Notes: generated by a model from the letters alone, not told the origin. A stretch of DNA of 10,680 nucleotides from CAYFNK01 sp964393215 (GCA_964393215.1 CAYMSW010000022.1:1-10680), one strand, 5' to 3'. Numbered from the stretch's first letter, positions 1-7,894 are shown. Numbers and translations: made by a program.

Positions 1-502
1 CTTCGACAAAGGTCATCAAATCTTCTTCGGTTGCATTGGGTGTTTTTTTGATCTTGCCGGTTAGTTTGGGAATAAAGTTTAAAAAAAGGATGATGGGAAA
101 GAACAGTATCGACAGCCAATAGACCGGATAGATGGTGATTCTGGCGATCAAGAGGTTATTTCTTGTGGCGATGGATTTTGGGAATACCTCCCCGAAGACA
201 AGAATTAAAAAGGTCATGACCCCGGTCGCAAGTCCAACGGCGTGGTTGGGCAATATCTCCAATACGAGGGTTGTGGCAAGGGCAGATGCACCGACGTTAA
301 CAATGTTGTTGCCGATGAGAATGGTCGTGAGCAGTCTGTGAGGATCCGCTTTCATCTGGTCGATGAGTTGATAGGATCTATCCTTCCTTTTGGCGATGTG
401 CCGGGCTTTGACCTTACTGATGGAAAACATCGCCGTTTCCGCCGATGAAAAAAAAGCAGAAAAAAACAGCATGACAACGAGTATGACAATTTTGTCAATC
501 AT
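1..502 (-). CDS. CNNM/DUF21 transmembrane protein (CorB/HlyC type), N-terminal part, cut by the window edge
   Basis: Translating the minus strand from ATG at 502-500 gives 167 codons without a stop before the window edge. The product begins with a hydrophobic helix (residues 3-19) followed by SAETA (20-24). TILIGNNIVNV lies at 60-70, a hydrophobic stretch at about 90-103, FGEVFPKS at 103-110, and another membrane segment at about 124-146. The SAET, IGNN and GE-x-x-PK motifs are those of the CNNM (DUF21) domain. In full-length proteins of about 400-450 residues this domain is followed by a CBS pair and a CorC/HlyC domain, which would lie left of this window. Family members are inner-membrane proteins linked to Mg2+/Co2+ export or resistance; the older name 'hemolysin' is misleading. 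The Shine-Dalgarno is weak (AGG about 6-7 nt before ATG). The first 8 bases overlap the end of an upstream ORF, so translation could be coupled. Confidence 0.9.
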   Translation of the reverse strand, partial: MIDKIVILVVMLFFSAFFSSAETAMFSISKVKARHIAKRKDRSYQLIDQMKADPHRLLTTILIGNNIVNVGASALATTLVLEILPNHAVGLATGVMTFLILVFGEVFPKSIATRNNLLIARITIYPVYWLSILFFPIILFLNFIPKLTGKIKKTPNATEEDLMTFVE

Positions 503-776
503 TGGTAACCTGATGTTTGTGTAAACCGGTTTGTTTAATGGCGGCTGTTAAATTGCTTTTGATCGTAGAATACGTGCCGAGCTCTATCGCCGCATCTCCC
601 GAATATGGAAGTGTCTCGATGGTCTTCAGTCCTGATCCGCTGCTATGGTGAACGATAATTTGTGGGTTGACACGGCACCTGATAAAGGGGGGGAAGATCC
701 AGTGAAAGGTTCGTTGGGGTAGTTCCATTGTTATTTGCTGCATCTGAGATACGGTGTGTATCGCTTTCTCTTGCAA
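495..776 (-). CDS. Doubtful 93-codon ORF upstream of and overlapping the CNNM gene
   Basis: This is an open frame of 93 codons starting with TTG (776-774). Its TGA (497-495) lies inside ATGATTGA, the start of the CNNM gene, giving an 8-base overlap as in translationally coupled pairs. An in-frame TGA lies just upstream of the TTG, so the frame cannot extend. GAAAGG is only 2 nt from the TTG, which is too close for a good ribosome site; Met11 is an alternative start. I see no known domain, signal peptide or membrane helix. It may be a small real gene, a decayed remnant, or chance in an otherwise gene-free stretch. The overlap geometry is its only support. Confidence 0.25.
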   Translation of the reverse strand: MQEKAIHTVSQMQQITMELPQRTFHWIFPPFIRCRVNPQIIVHHSSGSGLKTIETLPYSGDAAIELGTYSTIKSNLTAAIKQTGLHKHQVTND

Positions 777-799
777 TGCCTTTCAAGTCGTGTCAGATC

Positions 800-827
800 T
801 TGTGAAAAATTCGTAGTTTAATTATAG
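800..827 (+). promoter_or_regulatory. Weak sigma70-like promoter candidate for the helicase gene
   Basis: TTGTGA (800-805) and TTATAG (822-827) are separated by 16 bp. They lie about 45 bp upstream of the helicase ATG, in a locally AT-rich stretch. Both hexamers deviate from consensus, so this is only a candidate. Confidence 0.25.
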
Positions 828-832
828 AGCAG

Positions 833-845
833 TTTTTTTTTTTTT
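833..845 (+). repeat. T13 homopolymer tract in the leader of the helicase gene
   Basis: Thirteen consecutive T residues lie between the candidate -10 box and the helicase start at 873. Tracts this long are prone to replication slippage and could change leader length. No stem precedes the tract on the plus strand, so it is not an obvious intrinsic terminator. Confidence 0.6.
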
Positions 846-849
846 CAAG

Positions 850-876
850 ATGAACCTCAAAAACAATTCCAAATGA
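850..876 (+). other. Eight-codon leader ORF ending on the helicase start (ATGA overlap)
   Basis: ATG at 850 opens an eight-codon frame (MNLKNNSK) whose TGA (874-876) overlaps the helicase ATG (873-875) as ATGA. Neither start has a recognisable Shine-Dalgarno. The arrangement would permit translational coupling, but a chance ORF of this size is common. Confidence 0.25.
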
Positions 877-3800
877 ACCCGAAACCGGACATCAATGAAT
901 ATGTGGATGCTTTGCTGAATTCCAAAACAATGGGAACATATGCCCTTTACCACACCGTGTCCTCCGCTAAAACCGCGAAATATGCAGAGCCTGAGAAACC
1001 TTTCCCCAAACATATTCAGGCTGTTTTGAAACAGAATGGAGTGGCTGAATTGTATGAACACCAGGCAAGTGCCATTGATCTTGTTCGATCCGGAAGGCAT
1101 CTTGTATTGGCCACACCCACCGCCAGTGGAAAAACCCTGTGCTACACCTTGCCGGTACTGGACCACATCGCAACGGATCCCGAATCTCGGGCGCTGTACG
1201 TTTTTCCGCTTAAGGCGCTCGCGCAAGACCAGTTACGACACTTCAACCATCTTTCCGGCCGCTTTAAAAAAGACAAGCCGATGGCCGAGATCTACGATGG
1301 CGACACTCCGAGCCCTCAACGGAAACGGATCCGGGAAGATTTTCCCCACATCCTGATGACCAATCCCGAAATGATCCATCTGTCTATTCTCCCATATCAC
1401 TCCAAATGGTCTAAATTAATAAGAAATTTGAAGTTTGTGGTTGTTGATGAGATGCATATTTACCGAGGTGTATTCGGTGCACACATCGCTCAGGTGCTGA
1501 GACGGTTGAGGCGGATCTGTGCATATTACCATGCGTCGCCGACGTTTGTCTTCTGCTCTGCAACTGTGGGTAATCCCGCACAGCTGGCCGGGCAGTTGAC
1601 GGGGCTATCAGTAGAGGCCATCATTGACAGTACGGAACCTCAGGGACAGCGCCACCATCTATTTTTAAATGCTCCGGAAGGACCTGTCTCTTCCACCATA
1701 CTATTGCTCAAGGCCGCTTTGCACCGTGAAATCAGAACCATCGTGTTTACCCAATCGAGGAAATTGGCAGAGTTGATCACTGTCTGGGTTAAACAACAGT
1801 CCTCAGCCTTTGCTGAACGGATCAGCGTATACCGCGCCGGTCTTACCTCCCAGGAAAGGCGGCTGATCGAAAGCGGCCTGGCGTCAGGGGAATTGCTCTC
1901 AGTGGTGTCTACCAGTGCCCTTGAGCTGGGCATCGATATCGGTGATCTGGATCTCTGTATTCTGGTGGGATATCCGGGTTCCATTGTCGCCACCCGACAA
2001 CGGGGCGGCAGGGCTGGACGGAACGGAAATGATGCAGCGGTGATTCTTGTAGCTGGGGATGATGCATTGGACCAGTATTTTATGCGAAACCCCAGGCAAC
2101 TGGTTGATAAGGATCCTGAGTCTTCGGTGGTGAATCCTTTTAACCCAAAGGTCCTCTCCATGCATCTTACGTGTGCGGCAGCGGAATTACCGCTGGAAAA
2201 CGGAGAAGAGATGATGCGCCATGAACGGGTAAGAGATGAAGTTGATGCCCTTGTACATGCAGGAAAACTGCTCGCTGGCGAGGAGGGAAATTCCTATTTT
2301 TCACCACGACGTTTTCCCCAAAGGGATGTTAATCTGAGGGGGATTGGCAGCCGATTCCGCATCGTTGAGTGCATAACAGAGCAGTTGGTGGGGGAAATAG
2401 ATGATTTCCGGGCCATTAAAGAGACGCATCCTGGAGCGGTATACCTGCATGGAGCAGAAACCTATGTGGTGAAAGAGCTCCAATTTGAAGACAAGACAGT
2501 TAAAATTGAAAGGCTGGATACGGATTATTATACCCGAATAAAATCTGTTGAGAAGATAGAGATTACAGAACTCATAAATCAAAAGCAATTTAACAACCTC
2601 CATGTTTATTTTGGCCGGCTCAGGGTCACCGAGCAGGTGATCGGTTATGAGAAGCGACGGACCCGGGGCCGGAAGTTGATGGACACCGTTGACCTGGACC
2701 TGCCTCCCCTTGTGTTCGAGACCGAAGGTTTGTGGTTCACGGTATCTCCCGGATTATTGCGGCAGGCCGATTTTGAAAACATCGATCTTCCGGGAGCCGT
2801 CCATGCCATCGAGCATGCGGCCATCGGTATTTTGCCATTAATCGTACTGGCGGATCGTAATGATTTTGGTGGTGTATCAACGGTATATCATCCACAGATC
2901 CGGGGTGCCGCCATATTCATATATGATGGGATTCCCGGGGGTGCCGGGCTCTGCTGCCAGGGGTACGAACAAATCGGGGAGGTACTTGAAAAGACGCTCG
3001 GGATTATCCAAAATTGTTCCTGCGACAGCGGATGCCCGTCATGCGTCCAATCGCCAAAATGCGGATCCGGCAACCGGCCCATGGACAAGAGCGGGGCACA
3101 ATTTATCCTGAGACGTCTTCTTGACCCGATGGGGCAACATGAAGATCCGAACCGGAACCGATACGACAGTTCTGATGATCGGATCGTTCTGAAGGACCAG
3201 AAAACAGATGAGAAGCCGATGAAATCCAAAAAAGCTAAAAACTGCAGCAACGCAATCGGAGAGCCACCATTGGCATGGGGCCGTTCCAGGACTGCGAAGC
3301 AATTGGGTCGTCTGAAAAGATGCAGGAAAGAGGGGTTTTCCCTGAGTGTTTCCGATGGGCTCATAGAGATCCCGAATGTGTGTCCACATTACGGTGTTTT
3401 TGATATTGAAACCCAGTTGTCTGCCGCGGATGTCGGCGGGTGGCACAGAGCGGATAAAATGAGGATCAGTTGTGCGGTTGTTTATGATTCAAAATCCGAC
3501 ACTTTCGAGGAATATACGGAAGATATAGTGCCCCGGTTGATCCGGCATCTGGAGCAACTCGATCTGGTCATCGGGTTTAACAGCAGGCGGTTTGATTACA
3601 AGGTGTTGAGCGGTTATGGGGGGTTCAATCCCATGAACCTGGAAACCCTTGATATTCTAGAACAAGTCCATGGTTATTTGGGATTTCGGCTGTCGTTGAA
3701 TCATTTGGCAAAAGTTACATTGGGCATCGAAAAAACTGCCGATGGACTTCAGGCCTTGAAATGGTGGAAAGAGGGCCGCATAAAGGAGATAGCCGCTTAT

Positions 3801-3914
3801 TGCAGACGGGATGTGGATATAACCCATCAGTTATTTTGTTACGGAAGGGAAAAAGGTTATCTGTTGTTTGCGGACAAATCGGGGCAGAAAGTTCGCATTC
3901 AGGTGAACTGGTGA
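873..3914 (+). CDS. DEAD/H-box helicase with DUF1998 zinc cluster fused to a DEDD 3'-5' exonuclease (MrfA-MrfB-like fusion)
   Basis: This 1013-residue protein has two enzyme modules. The helicase shows Walker A ATPTASGKT (80-88), DEMH (192-195), SAT (229-231), a TSALELGID block (347-355) and motif VI QRGGRAGR (376-383). It is followed by a DUF1998-type region with a cysteine cluster, C715, C717, C721, C724 and C730, that resembles the zinc site of Bacillus MrfA (YprA). A polar linker (about 755-800) leads to an RNase H-fold exonuclease with DIE (844-846), N903/F907/D908 and YCRRD (976-980), so all four DEDDy acidic residues are present. In Bacillus subtilis MrfA and MrfB (YprA, YprB) are separate proteins acting together in mitomycin-lesion repair; here they form one chain. 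I infer 3'-5' unwinding coupled to degradation of damaged DNA in the cytoplasm. The start at 873 has no clear Shine-Dalgarno, but the next Met is residue 20, close to the conserved part. Confidence 0.93.
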   Translation: MNPKPDINEYVDALLNSKTMGTYALYHTVSSAKTAKYAEPEKPFPKHIQAVLKQNGVAELYEHQASAIDLVRSGRHLVLATPTASGKTLCYTLPVLDHIATDPESRALYVFPLKALAQDQLRHFNHLSGRFKKDKPMAEIYDGDTPSPQRKRIREDFPHILMTNPEMIHLSILPYHSKWSKLIRNLKFVVVDEMHIYRGVFGAHIAQVLRRLRRICAYYHASPTFVFCSATVGNPAQLAGQLTGLSVEAIIDSTEPQGQRHHLFLNAPEGPVSSTILLLKAALHREIRTIVFTQSRKLAELITVWVKQQSSAFAERISVYRAGLTSQERRLIESGLASGELLSVVSTSALELGIDIGDLDLCILVGYPGSIVATRQRGGRAGRNGNDAAVILVAGDDALDQYFMRNPRQLVDKDPESSVVNPFNPKVLSMHLTCAAAELPLENGEEMMRHERVRDEVDALVHAGKLLAGEEGNSYFSPRRFPQRDVNLRGIGSRFRIVECITEQLVGEIDDFRAIKETHPGAVYLHGAETYVVKELQFEDKTVKIERLDTDYYTRIKSVEKIEITELINQKQFNNLHVYFGRLRVTEQVIGYEKRRTRGRKLMDTVDLDLPPLVFETEGLWFTVSPGLLRQADFENIDLPGAVHAIEHAAIGILPLIVLADRNDFGGVSTVYHPQIRGAAIFIYDGIPGGAGLCCQGYEQIGEVLEKTLGIIQNCSCDSGCPSCVQSPKCGSGNRPMDKSGAQFILRRLLDPMGQHEDPNRNRYDSSDDRIVLKDQKTDEKPMKSKKAKNCSNAIGEPPLAWGRSRTAKQLGRLKRCRKEGFSLSVSDGLIEIPNVCPHYGVFDIETQLSAADVGGWHRADKMRISCAVVYDSKSDTFEEYTEDIVPRLIRHLEQLDLVIGFNSRRFDYKVLSGYGGFNPMNLETLDILEQVHGYLGFRLSLNHLAKVTLGIEKTADGLQALKWWKEGRIKEIAAYCRRDVDITHQLFCYGREKGYLLFADKSGQKVRIQVNW

Positions 3915-3949
3915 GATCCAAATTTCCGTGAAGGAGCAAATACATCAGG

Positions 3950-4792
3950 TCATAGGTGGTTCATGAGTTGCAGGAGGTCCGTCACAATGATGTCCGGATC
4001 CAGGGATCGGCATAAGGGATGTTCTCGCCGAAGTCTCAGTGAGCGTGCGTCACCGCCGAACAGTGCGGTTTTGAAACCGATCTTCCGTGCAGGGTAAATA
4101 TCATTGAGCATGTCGTTTCCGACATAAAGAACAGACTGGGGGGGGATACCCGCCCCGACAAGACGTTTCGCTGCCAGGTTGAAGGATAAGAGGGATGGTT
4201 TTGCCTGCCCGATCCGGTAGGACAGGAAGATGAGGTCGGTGCTGAATCCCAATTTTTCGGGTGTCGATCCGAAAAACCAATCAAAAAGATAAAGCGTATA
4301 AAATTGGGCGTTTGAAATAATCCCCATGGGTATCTGACGGTGCTTGCAGGATGCCAGCATCTCCTTTAGATTGGGCATGGGATAAACCGGGTTCGTCATC
4401 AGTTCAAATCTAACGGCAAAATCCCTGGCAGCCTGGCGATCCGTGATGCCGAGAACATCCATCCAAATGTCGTCGATCCGGACTTCGGGCCAGGCAACAC
4501 CGGCACCCTTCATTCCCAAATGGTGTTGCCTGATCGCATCGATAAATTTCCCATGCAGAGTGCGAGGGTCTTCGTATATTCCGAATATCTCCAATAGCTT
4601 TTGGAATTCCAGATCGAAATTCTGTCGTTTTTCCAGAACGCCGATATCGCCGGATCCACTGATAAATAGGGTGCCGTAAATATCAAACAGCAGGCATTGA
4701 ATTCTCTCATCCAATGAACCGACGGGTGTGCAGTCGGTGGGAATTGGCCTGAGGAGGTGCAACATGTTTTTTAATTCATCCGGAACCCGCAT
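3950..4792 (-). CDS. HAD-superfamily hydrolase (haloacid dehalogenase-like phosphatase), 280 aa
   Basis: All four HAD motifs are visible, numbered from the chosen start. Motif I is FDIYGTL, with nucleophile D37 and Tyr39 in place of the usual second Asp. Motif II is S160 in IISNA, motif III K198 in QAKPS, and motif IV GNDMLND (D227, D231). The helical insert after motif I indicates a C1-type cap. D-x-Y-G-T is typical of 2-haloacid dehalogenase-like and some phosphatase HADs, so the substrate is open. A longer start at 4840 is possible (296 aa), but ATG at 4792 has GGAG with a 5-nt spacer while 4840 has none. With this start it overlaps the end of the glycosyltransferase gene by 17 bp, so the two are probably co-translated. 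In context, dephosphorylation of a phosphosugar or glycosyl-phosphate intermediate is a reasonable guess. It converges on the helicase gene with a 35-bp gap and no clear terminator. Confidence 0.88.
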   Translation of the reverse strand: MRVPDELKNMLHLLRPIPTDCTPVGSLDERIQCLLFDIYGTLFISGSGDIGVLEKRQNFDLEFQKLLEIFGIYEDPRTLHGKFIDAIRQHHLGMKGAGVAWPEVRIDDIWMDVLGITDRQAARDFAVRFELMTNPVYPMPNLKEMLASCKHRQIPMGIISNAQFYTLYLFDWFFGSTPEKLGFSTDLIFLSYRIGQAKPSLLSFNLAAKRLVGAGIPPQSVLYVGNDMLNDIYPARKIGFKTALFGGDARSLRLRREHPLCRSLDPDIIVTDLLQLMNHL

Positions 4793-6191
4793 AATCGCTC
4801 CACTTGAGCAGGCTGAAGGATTCAAGGTTGAAAAACGCATTTATCAAAACAGCCTTGTCGATGCGCTGCCGGATCGAGCGTCCGGACACTCGCCCGTATG
4901 TATCCATGAGGATCTGCCGATATCCCTCGATAGTAAATTCCTCCCGTATCGTTTCCTGGTTTTTTCTGATCAGGGGGCGGGAATCGGAAATTTCGCCGGG
5001 GCCTTTAAGGTGCGGATTGATAAGGGCCAGTTTTTCCTTTTGGTCCGGTGCATTCAGTAGATGTGATAAAACCTGCATTTGCGACGGTTCATCAAGCAGA
5101 CCGAAATCAATCCGTCCGTCTGCGGTCAACCGATTGTAAGCGGTCGTCATCCGATCCGGCGAGACGGCCTGCCCGAAGAGACGGCTGCATTTCAGAACTG
5201 CGGATCGCCACAGATCTTTAAACCTCCCATGGTCAAACCAATCCGCCGGGATTTGAATTCTCGTATAGAGGTGATCCAGGTTGATTTTTTTCTTTTCGAA
5301 ATCGGAACAGATTTCCGGCAGTTTCCTACCCCAGAGCAGTTTCCCGGCAGTCCACGGCTCCAGAAACGAAAACCCGAAGCCCTCTCCAATGCTGGTGGTC
5401 AATAGATATTTGGACCTACCGACCAATTCATTGAACGGCTCCCGGGTTCCCGCATCCATGGTGATACCGAGCTTGCGGGATTCGATAAACGCTTTCCAAT
5501 CCGTGTAGCTGGCAATATCGGAGGGAGTGTTGGGCGGCAGGGTGATGCAAAGTTTTTCACCGGCTGAAAAATAGAGGGATAACAGGATCGCCTCACCGAT
5601 GTTTTTTCGACGGATGGCGCGCACGGGGTATAGAATAATGCGATGTGCTGTTTTCACGGGGCATCCGGATGGAAGCGGATTAATCGTATTGGGGATCAAA
5701 TGCAGGCCCTCCGGTTTGAGGCCAGACCTGAGCAATACCTGATAATCCCTTGAATTAATGACACCGTAATGGCAGTCGGACGGGTATTCTTCTCGAAAGT
5801 ATGCGCCGGGCCTTCCATCTTCGGAGAAATCGTGGATTTGCAGCAGCAGGTTGTTGCTTTTCGTTTTCAGTATATCCAGGATTCTGAGGAAACGGCGGTT
5901 TTTGGCAAGAGTTGGATTGTGAACATGGAGTACGTCACACCCCTTTCTCCATTTGCTATGAATGGCGTTTGCGATTGATGCCGCAACCTGTTCGGAAGAA
6001 AGCGGCTCATCCCGTTTATTGTCATATCCCAGTCCTTGAATATGAACCGTCTCACACGGGAAGAGAACTTCAGGCGGTTCTCCGGTAAGCACCAGGATAT
6101 CACAGACATGTTTCAGCGCTCTTACCTGCTGCCTGATGACCGTTGTGACACCACCGGTTTTCAGATGATAGTGCATCAAGACAATCTTCAT
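4776..6191 (-). CDS. GT4-type (GT-B fold) glycosyltransferase, 471 aa
   Basis: The N-terminus (MKIVLMHYHLKTGGVTTV) carries the glycine-rich loop typical of GT-B acceptor domains. LHVHNP lies at 88-93 and QIHDF at 118-122. The donor domain has PVRAIRRKNIG (189-199), the usual P-x-R-x(3)-KN phosphate-binding block, and the GT4 E-x7-E motif in EGFGFSFLE (E270, E278). There is no signal peptide or membrane helix, so it is cytosolic. Beyond the donor domain it has a long C-terminal tail (about 360-471) that I do not recognise; GT4 enzymes are usually 350-400 residues. ATG at 6191 has AAAGGG with an 8-nt spacer. The downstream HAD gene overlaps its end, and a mannose-6-phosphate isomerase is divergently transcribed, suggesting an NDP-mannose or other NDP-hexose donor; the sequence alone does not settle donor or acceptor. 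Confidence 0.9.
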   Translation of the reverse strand: MKIVLMHYHLKTGGVTTVIRQQVRALKHVCDILVLTGEPPEVLFPCETVHIQGLGYDNKRDEPLSSEQVAASIANAIHSKWRKGCDVLHVHNPTLAKNRRFLRILDILKTKSNNLLLQIHDFSEDGRPGAYFREEYPSDCHYGVINSRDYQVLLRSGLKPEGLHLIPNTINPLPSGCPVKTAHRIILYPVRAIRRKNIGEAILLSLYFSAGEKLCITLPPNTPSDIASYTDWKAFIESRKLGITMDAGTREPFNELVGRSKYLLTTSIGEGFGFSFLEPWTAGKLLWGRKLPEICSDFEKKKINLDHLYTRIQIPADWFDHGRFKDLWRSAVLKCSRLFGQAVSPDRMTTAYNRLTADGRIDFGLLDEPSQMQVLSHLLNAPDQKEKLALINPHLKGPGEISDSRPLIRKNQETIREEFTIEGYRQILMDTYGRVSGRSIRQRIDKAVLINAFFNLESFSLLKWSDYAGSG

Positions 6192-6298
6192 AAAGAGGAC
6201 CCTTTAATCATCATCAGTATTCCCCTATCTTTGAGTGAAAAACTGCAGGAGTTTGACTATTCGGGGAACTGTCGAACATCGGAGGCGATAATAAATAT

Positions 6299-6328
6299 AT
6301 AATAGCCTTCTATTGGAGCTGGGGTCAA
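6299..6328 (-). promoter_or_regulatory. Sigma70-like promoter for the glycosyltransferase-HAD operon
   Basis: On the minus strand, TTGACC (6328-6323) and TATTAT (6304-6299) are separated by 18 bp, with transcription expected to start near 6291. This leaves a leader of about 100 nt before the glycosyltransferase ATG at 6191. The -10 box coincides with a plus-strand TATAAT (6298-6303) that has no convincing -35. Confidence 0.45.
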
Positions 6329-6342
6329 CATGGTAAATATGT

Positions 6343-6348
6343 TAAAAT
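6343..6348 (+). promoter_or_regulatory. Possible -10 box for manA
   Basis: TAAAAT at 6343-6348 differs from consensus in one base and lies 69 bp before the manA start. No good -35 is found at 16-18 bp upstream, so either an activator or a different promoter in the 226-bp divergent region would be needed. Confidence 0.2.
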
Positions 6349-6417
6349 GGTCTTTGGTTTGCTACCGGATTTAAATACATGCTATAAAAAAGCCAACGAA
6401 CGTATGGCAGGAGAGAT

Positions 6418-7635
6418 ATGGATTCATTCGGCCGTCTGGATAACGTCATTCAGGAGTATGCCTGGGGTTCGACCACCGCGATCCAGGCACTTTTGGGACA
6501 AGAGGCGAATCTGGGAAAACCTCAAGCGGAGCTTTGGATGGGTGCTCATGCGAAGGCGCCCTCGACGGTGATTGACGGTGCAAACCGTACTTTGTTAAGT
6601 GATCTCATTCAAGAAAATCCATGTAAGATTCTGGGTGATGAGGTGGCATCAAAGTTCAGCAGCCGTATGCCCTATCTTTTTAAGGTGCTCGCCGCCGAAA
6701 AACCCCTCTCCATTCAGGCGCATCCCTCCAAGGAAAATGCCCAAAAAGGCTATTTTCGCGAAAACAGGGCTGGAATTCCACAAAACGCCCCGAATCGAAA
6801 CTATCGTGATGACCAACATAAGCCCGAATTGCTCTGCGCCTTGACGACATTCTGGGCATTGTGCGGATTTCGTCCGTTCAATGAGATTGTGGCGACGCTT
6901 CAGTCCTATCTGGGGAGAGAAACCGAGTTTACCGGAAAAATTTCAGAATTTAAAGGATTGCATGACAGTAAAGGAATCCGTCGGCTTTTCAAATGGCTGA
7001 TGACAGCCGAGCCGGCTCAACGTGAATACCTTGTTAACCGCGTTGTGCATCATGCCGAAAGTGGTTCTGATGCTGATCCCGTTTGTTACTGGATCAGACG
7101 TTTGCATGCGGAATATCCTTTTGATATCGGTGTGTTCGCGCCTATTTTATTGCACCTTATCCGCCTTGAACCGGGACAGGCACTTTTTTTATCCTCAGGC
7201 AGGCTGCACTCCTATTTAGGCGGCGTCGGGATCGAGCTCATGGCAAATTCGGACAATGTATTAAGGGGCGGCTTGACGCCGAAACATGTCGACACACAGG
7301 AGCTTTTTAGCGTTTTGGAATTTGCGGAGCAAGAGTTGTCGGTATTGACCCCGCAACCCGTACGAGCCTGTGAAAGTGCGTATATCACCCCTGCCGAAGA
7401 GTTTTTGCTGTCTGTCATACGGGTCCATGGTGATAACGTCTATCGTTCATCAAAAAAAAGAGGCATCGAGATCCTGTTGTGTACGGAGGGAGTTGGGACG
7501 ATAGCATCATCGGAGAGGGGACAACCGCTAGAATTCACAAAAGGAACTTCGATAATGGTGCCGGCATCAACCCCTATTTATGCCATCAGGGGAGATGCGA
7601 TAATCTATAAAGCCTCAGTACCTTTTGAAACGTGA
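6418..7635 (+). CDS. manA: Mannose-6-phosphate isomerase, class I (type I PMI)
   Basis: This 405-residue protein has the length and motifs of ManA. EYAWGS lies near the N-terminus (13-18). The zinc ligands are Q100 and H102 in IQAHPSK, E137 in HKPEL, and H264 in SSGRLHSYLGG. The MANSDNVLRGGLTPKH block (275-290) carries catalytic Arg283. It interconverts fructose-6-phosphate and mannose-6-phosphate in the cytosol, feeding GDP-mannose synthesis for glycans or solutes. ATG at 6418 is preceded by AGGAGAG with a 4-nt spacer from the core GGAG. It is divergent from the glycosyltransferase-HAD operon and probably supplies its sugar precursor. It has no fused GDP-mannose pyrophosphorylase domain. It converges with the small gene at 7667-7894. 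Confidence 0.96.
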   Translation: MDSFGRLDNVIQEYAWGSTTAIQALLGQEANLGKPQAELWMGAHAKAPSTVIDGANRTLLSDLIQENPCKILGDEVASKFSSRMPYLFKVLAAEKPLSIQAHPSKENAQKGYFRENRAGIPQNAPNRNYRDDQHKPELLCALTTFWALCGFRPFNEIVATLQSYLGRETEFTGKISEFKGLHDSKGIRRLFKWLMTAEPAQREYLVNRVVHHAESGSDADPVCYWIRRLHAEYPFDIGVFAPILLHLIRLEPGQALFLSSGRLHSYLGGVGIELMANSDNVLRGGLTPKHVDTQELFSVLEFAEQELSVLTPQPVRACESAYITPAEEFLLSVIRVHGDNVYRSSKKRGIEILLCTEGVGTIASSERGQPLEFTKGTSIMVPASTPIYAIRGDAIIYKASVPFET

Positions 7636-7666
7636 TGTGAGCGCCTCCCCGATTTAAAGACCGGTT

Positions 7667-7894
7667 TTACTCGGGTTCTGTGTAATTATCCGGGTTCTTG
7701 GCATAAGACTCAAAATTCCCCTCCAGCAGAAATTTTGAAATCATTTCACCCACCTTGTCCGCTGTGTCCACGCGATAAACCCCTTTCTCATCTTTTCCAG
7801 TCATTTTTTTTGCCTGGTCTACGATGATTCGTAAAGACTCGGCGGTGATTTCCAGTACGGCGTTGATTTTTATCATTTGTCTTGATTCAGGCAT
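7667..7894 (-). CDS. Small conserved-looking protein of unknown function, 75 aa
   Basis: I do not recognise a characterised family. The product is acidic/basic mixed and mostly helical in appearance, with no signal peptide or membrane segment. It contains the phrases EITAESLRIIVDQAKK and RVDTADKVGEMISKFLL and a polar, Pro/Asn-rich C-terminus. The balanced codon use and lack of any better frame support a real gene. Start choice: AGGAGG (7906-7901) abuts a first ATG at 7900 but has an ideal 6-nt spacer to the second ATG at 7894, so 7894 is preferred. It is transcribed alone, convergent with manA. A phased repeat and TATAAT box lie upstream. A small cytosolic regulator or adaptor is possible but only a guess. 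Confidence 0.7.
   Translation of the reverse strand: MPESRQMIKINAVLEITAESLRIIVDQAKKMTGKDEKGVYRVDTADKVGEMISKFLLEGNFESYAKNPDNYTEPE

Noticed and set aside
822..1226. A 134-codon minus-strand open frame over the helicase start and its leader
   Set aside because: It is antisense to the helicase N-terminus, has Cys/Gly-rich random-looking composition, and the T13 tract becomes a poly-Lys tail.
1640..2161. A 173-codon minus-strand open frame inside the helicase gene
   Set aside because: It is fully antisense to conserved helicase motifs, is Ser/Arg-rich with no domain, and is a shadow of the real frame.
4792..4840. Start of the HAD protein at 4840 (296 aa)
   Set aside because: No ribosome site precedes it and it would overlap the glycosyltransferase by 65 bp; ATG 4792 has GGAG with a 5-nt spacer.
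7650..7676. CCCGA/TCGGG stem between manA and the 75-aa gene as a bidirectional terminator
   Set aside because: A 5-bp stem with an 18-nt loop and no T-run is too weak.
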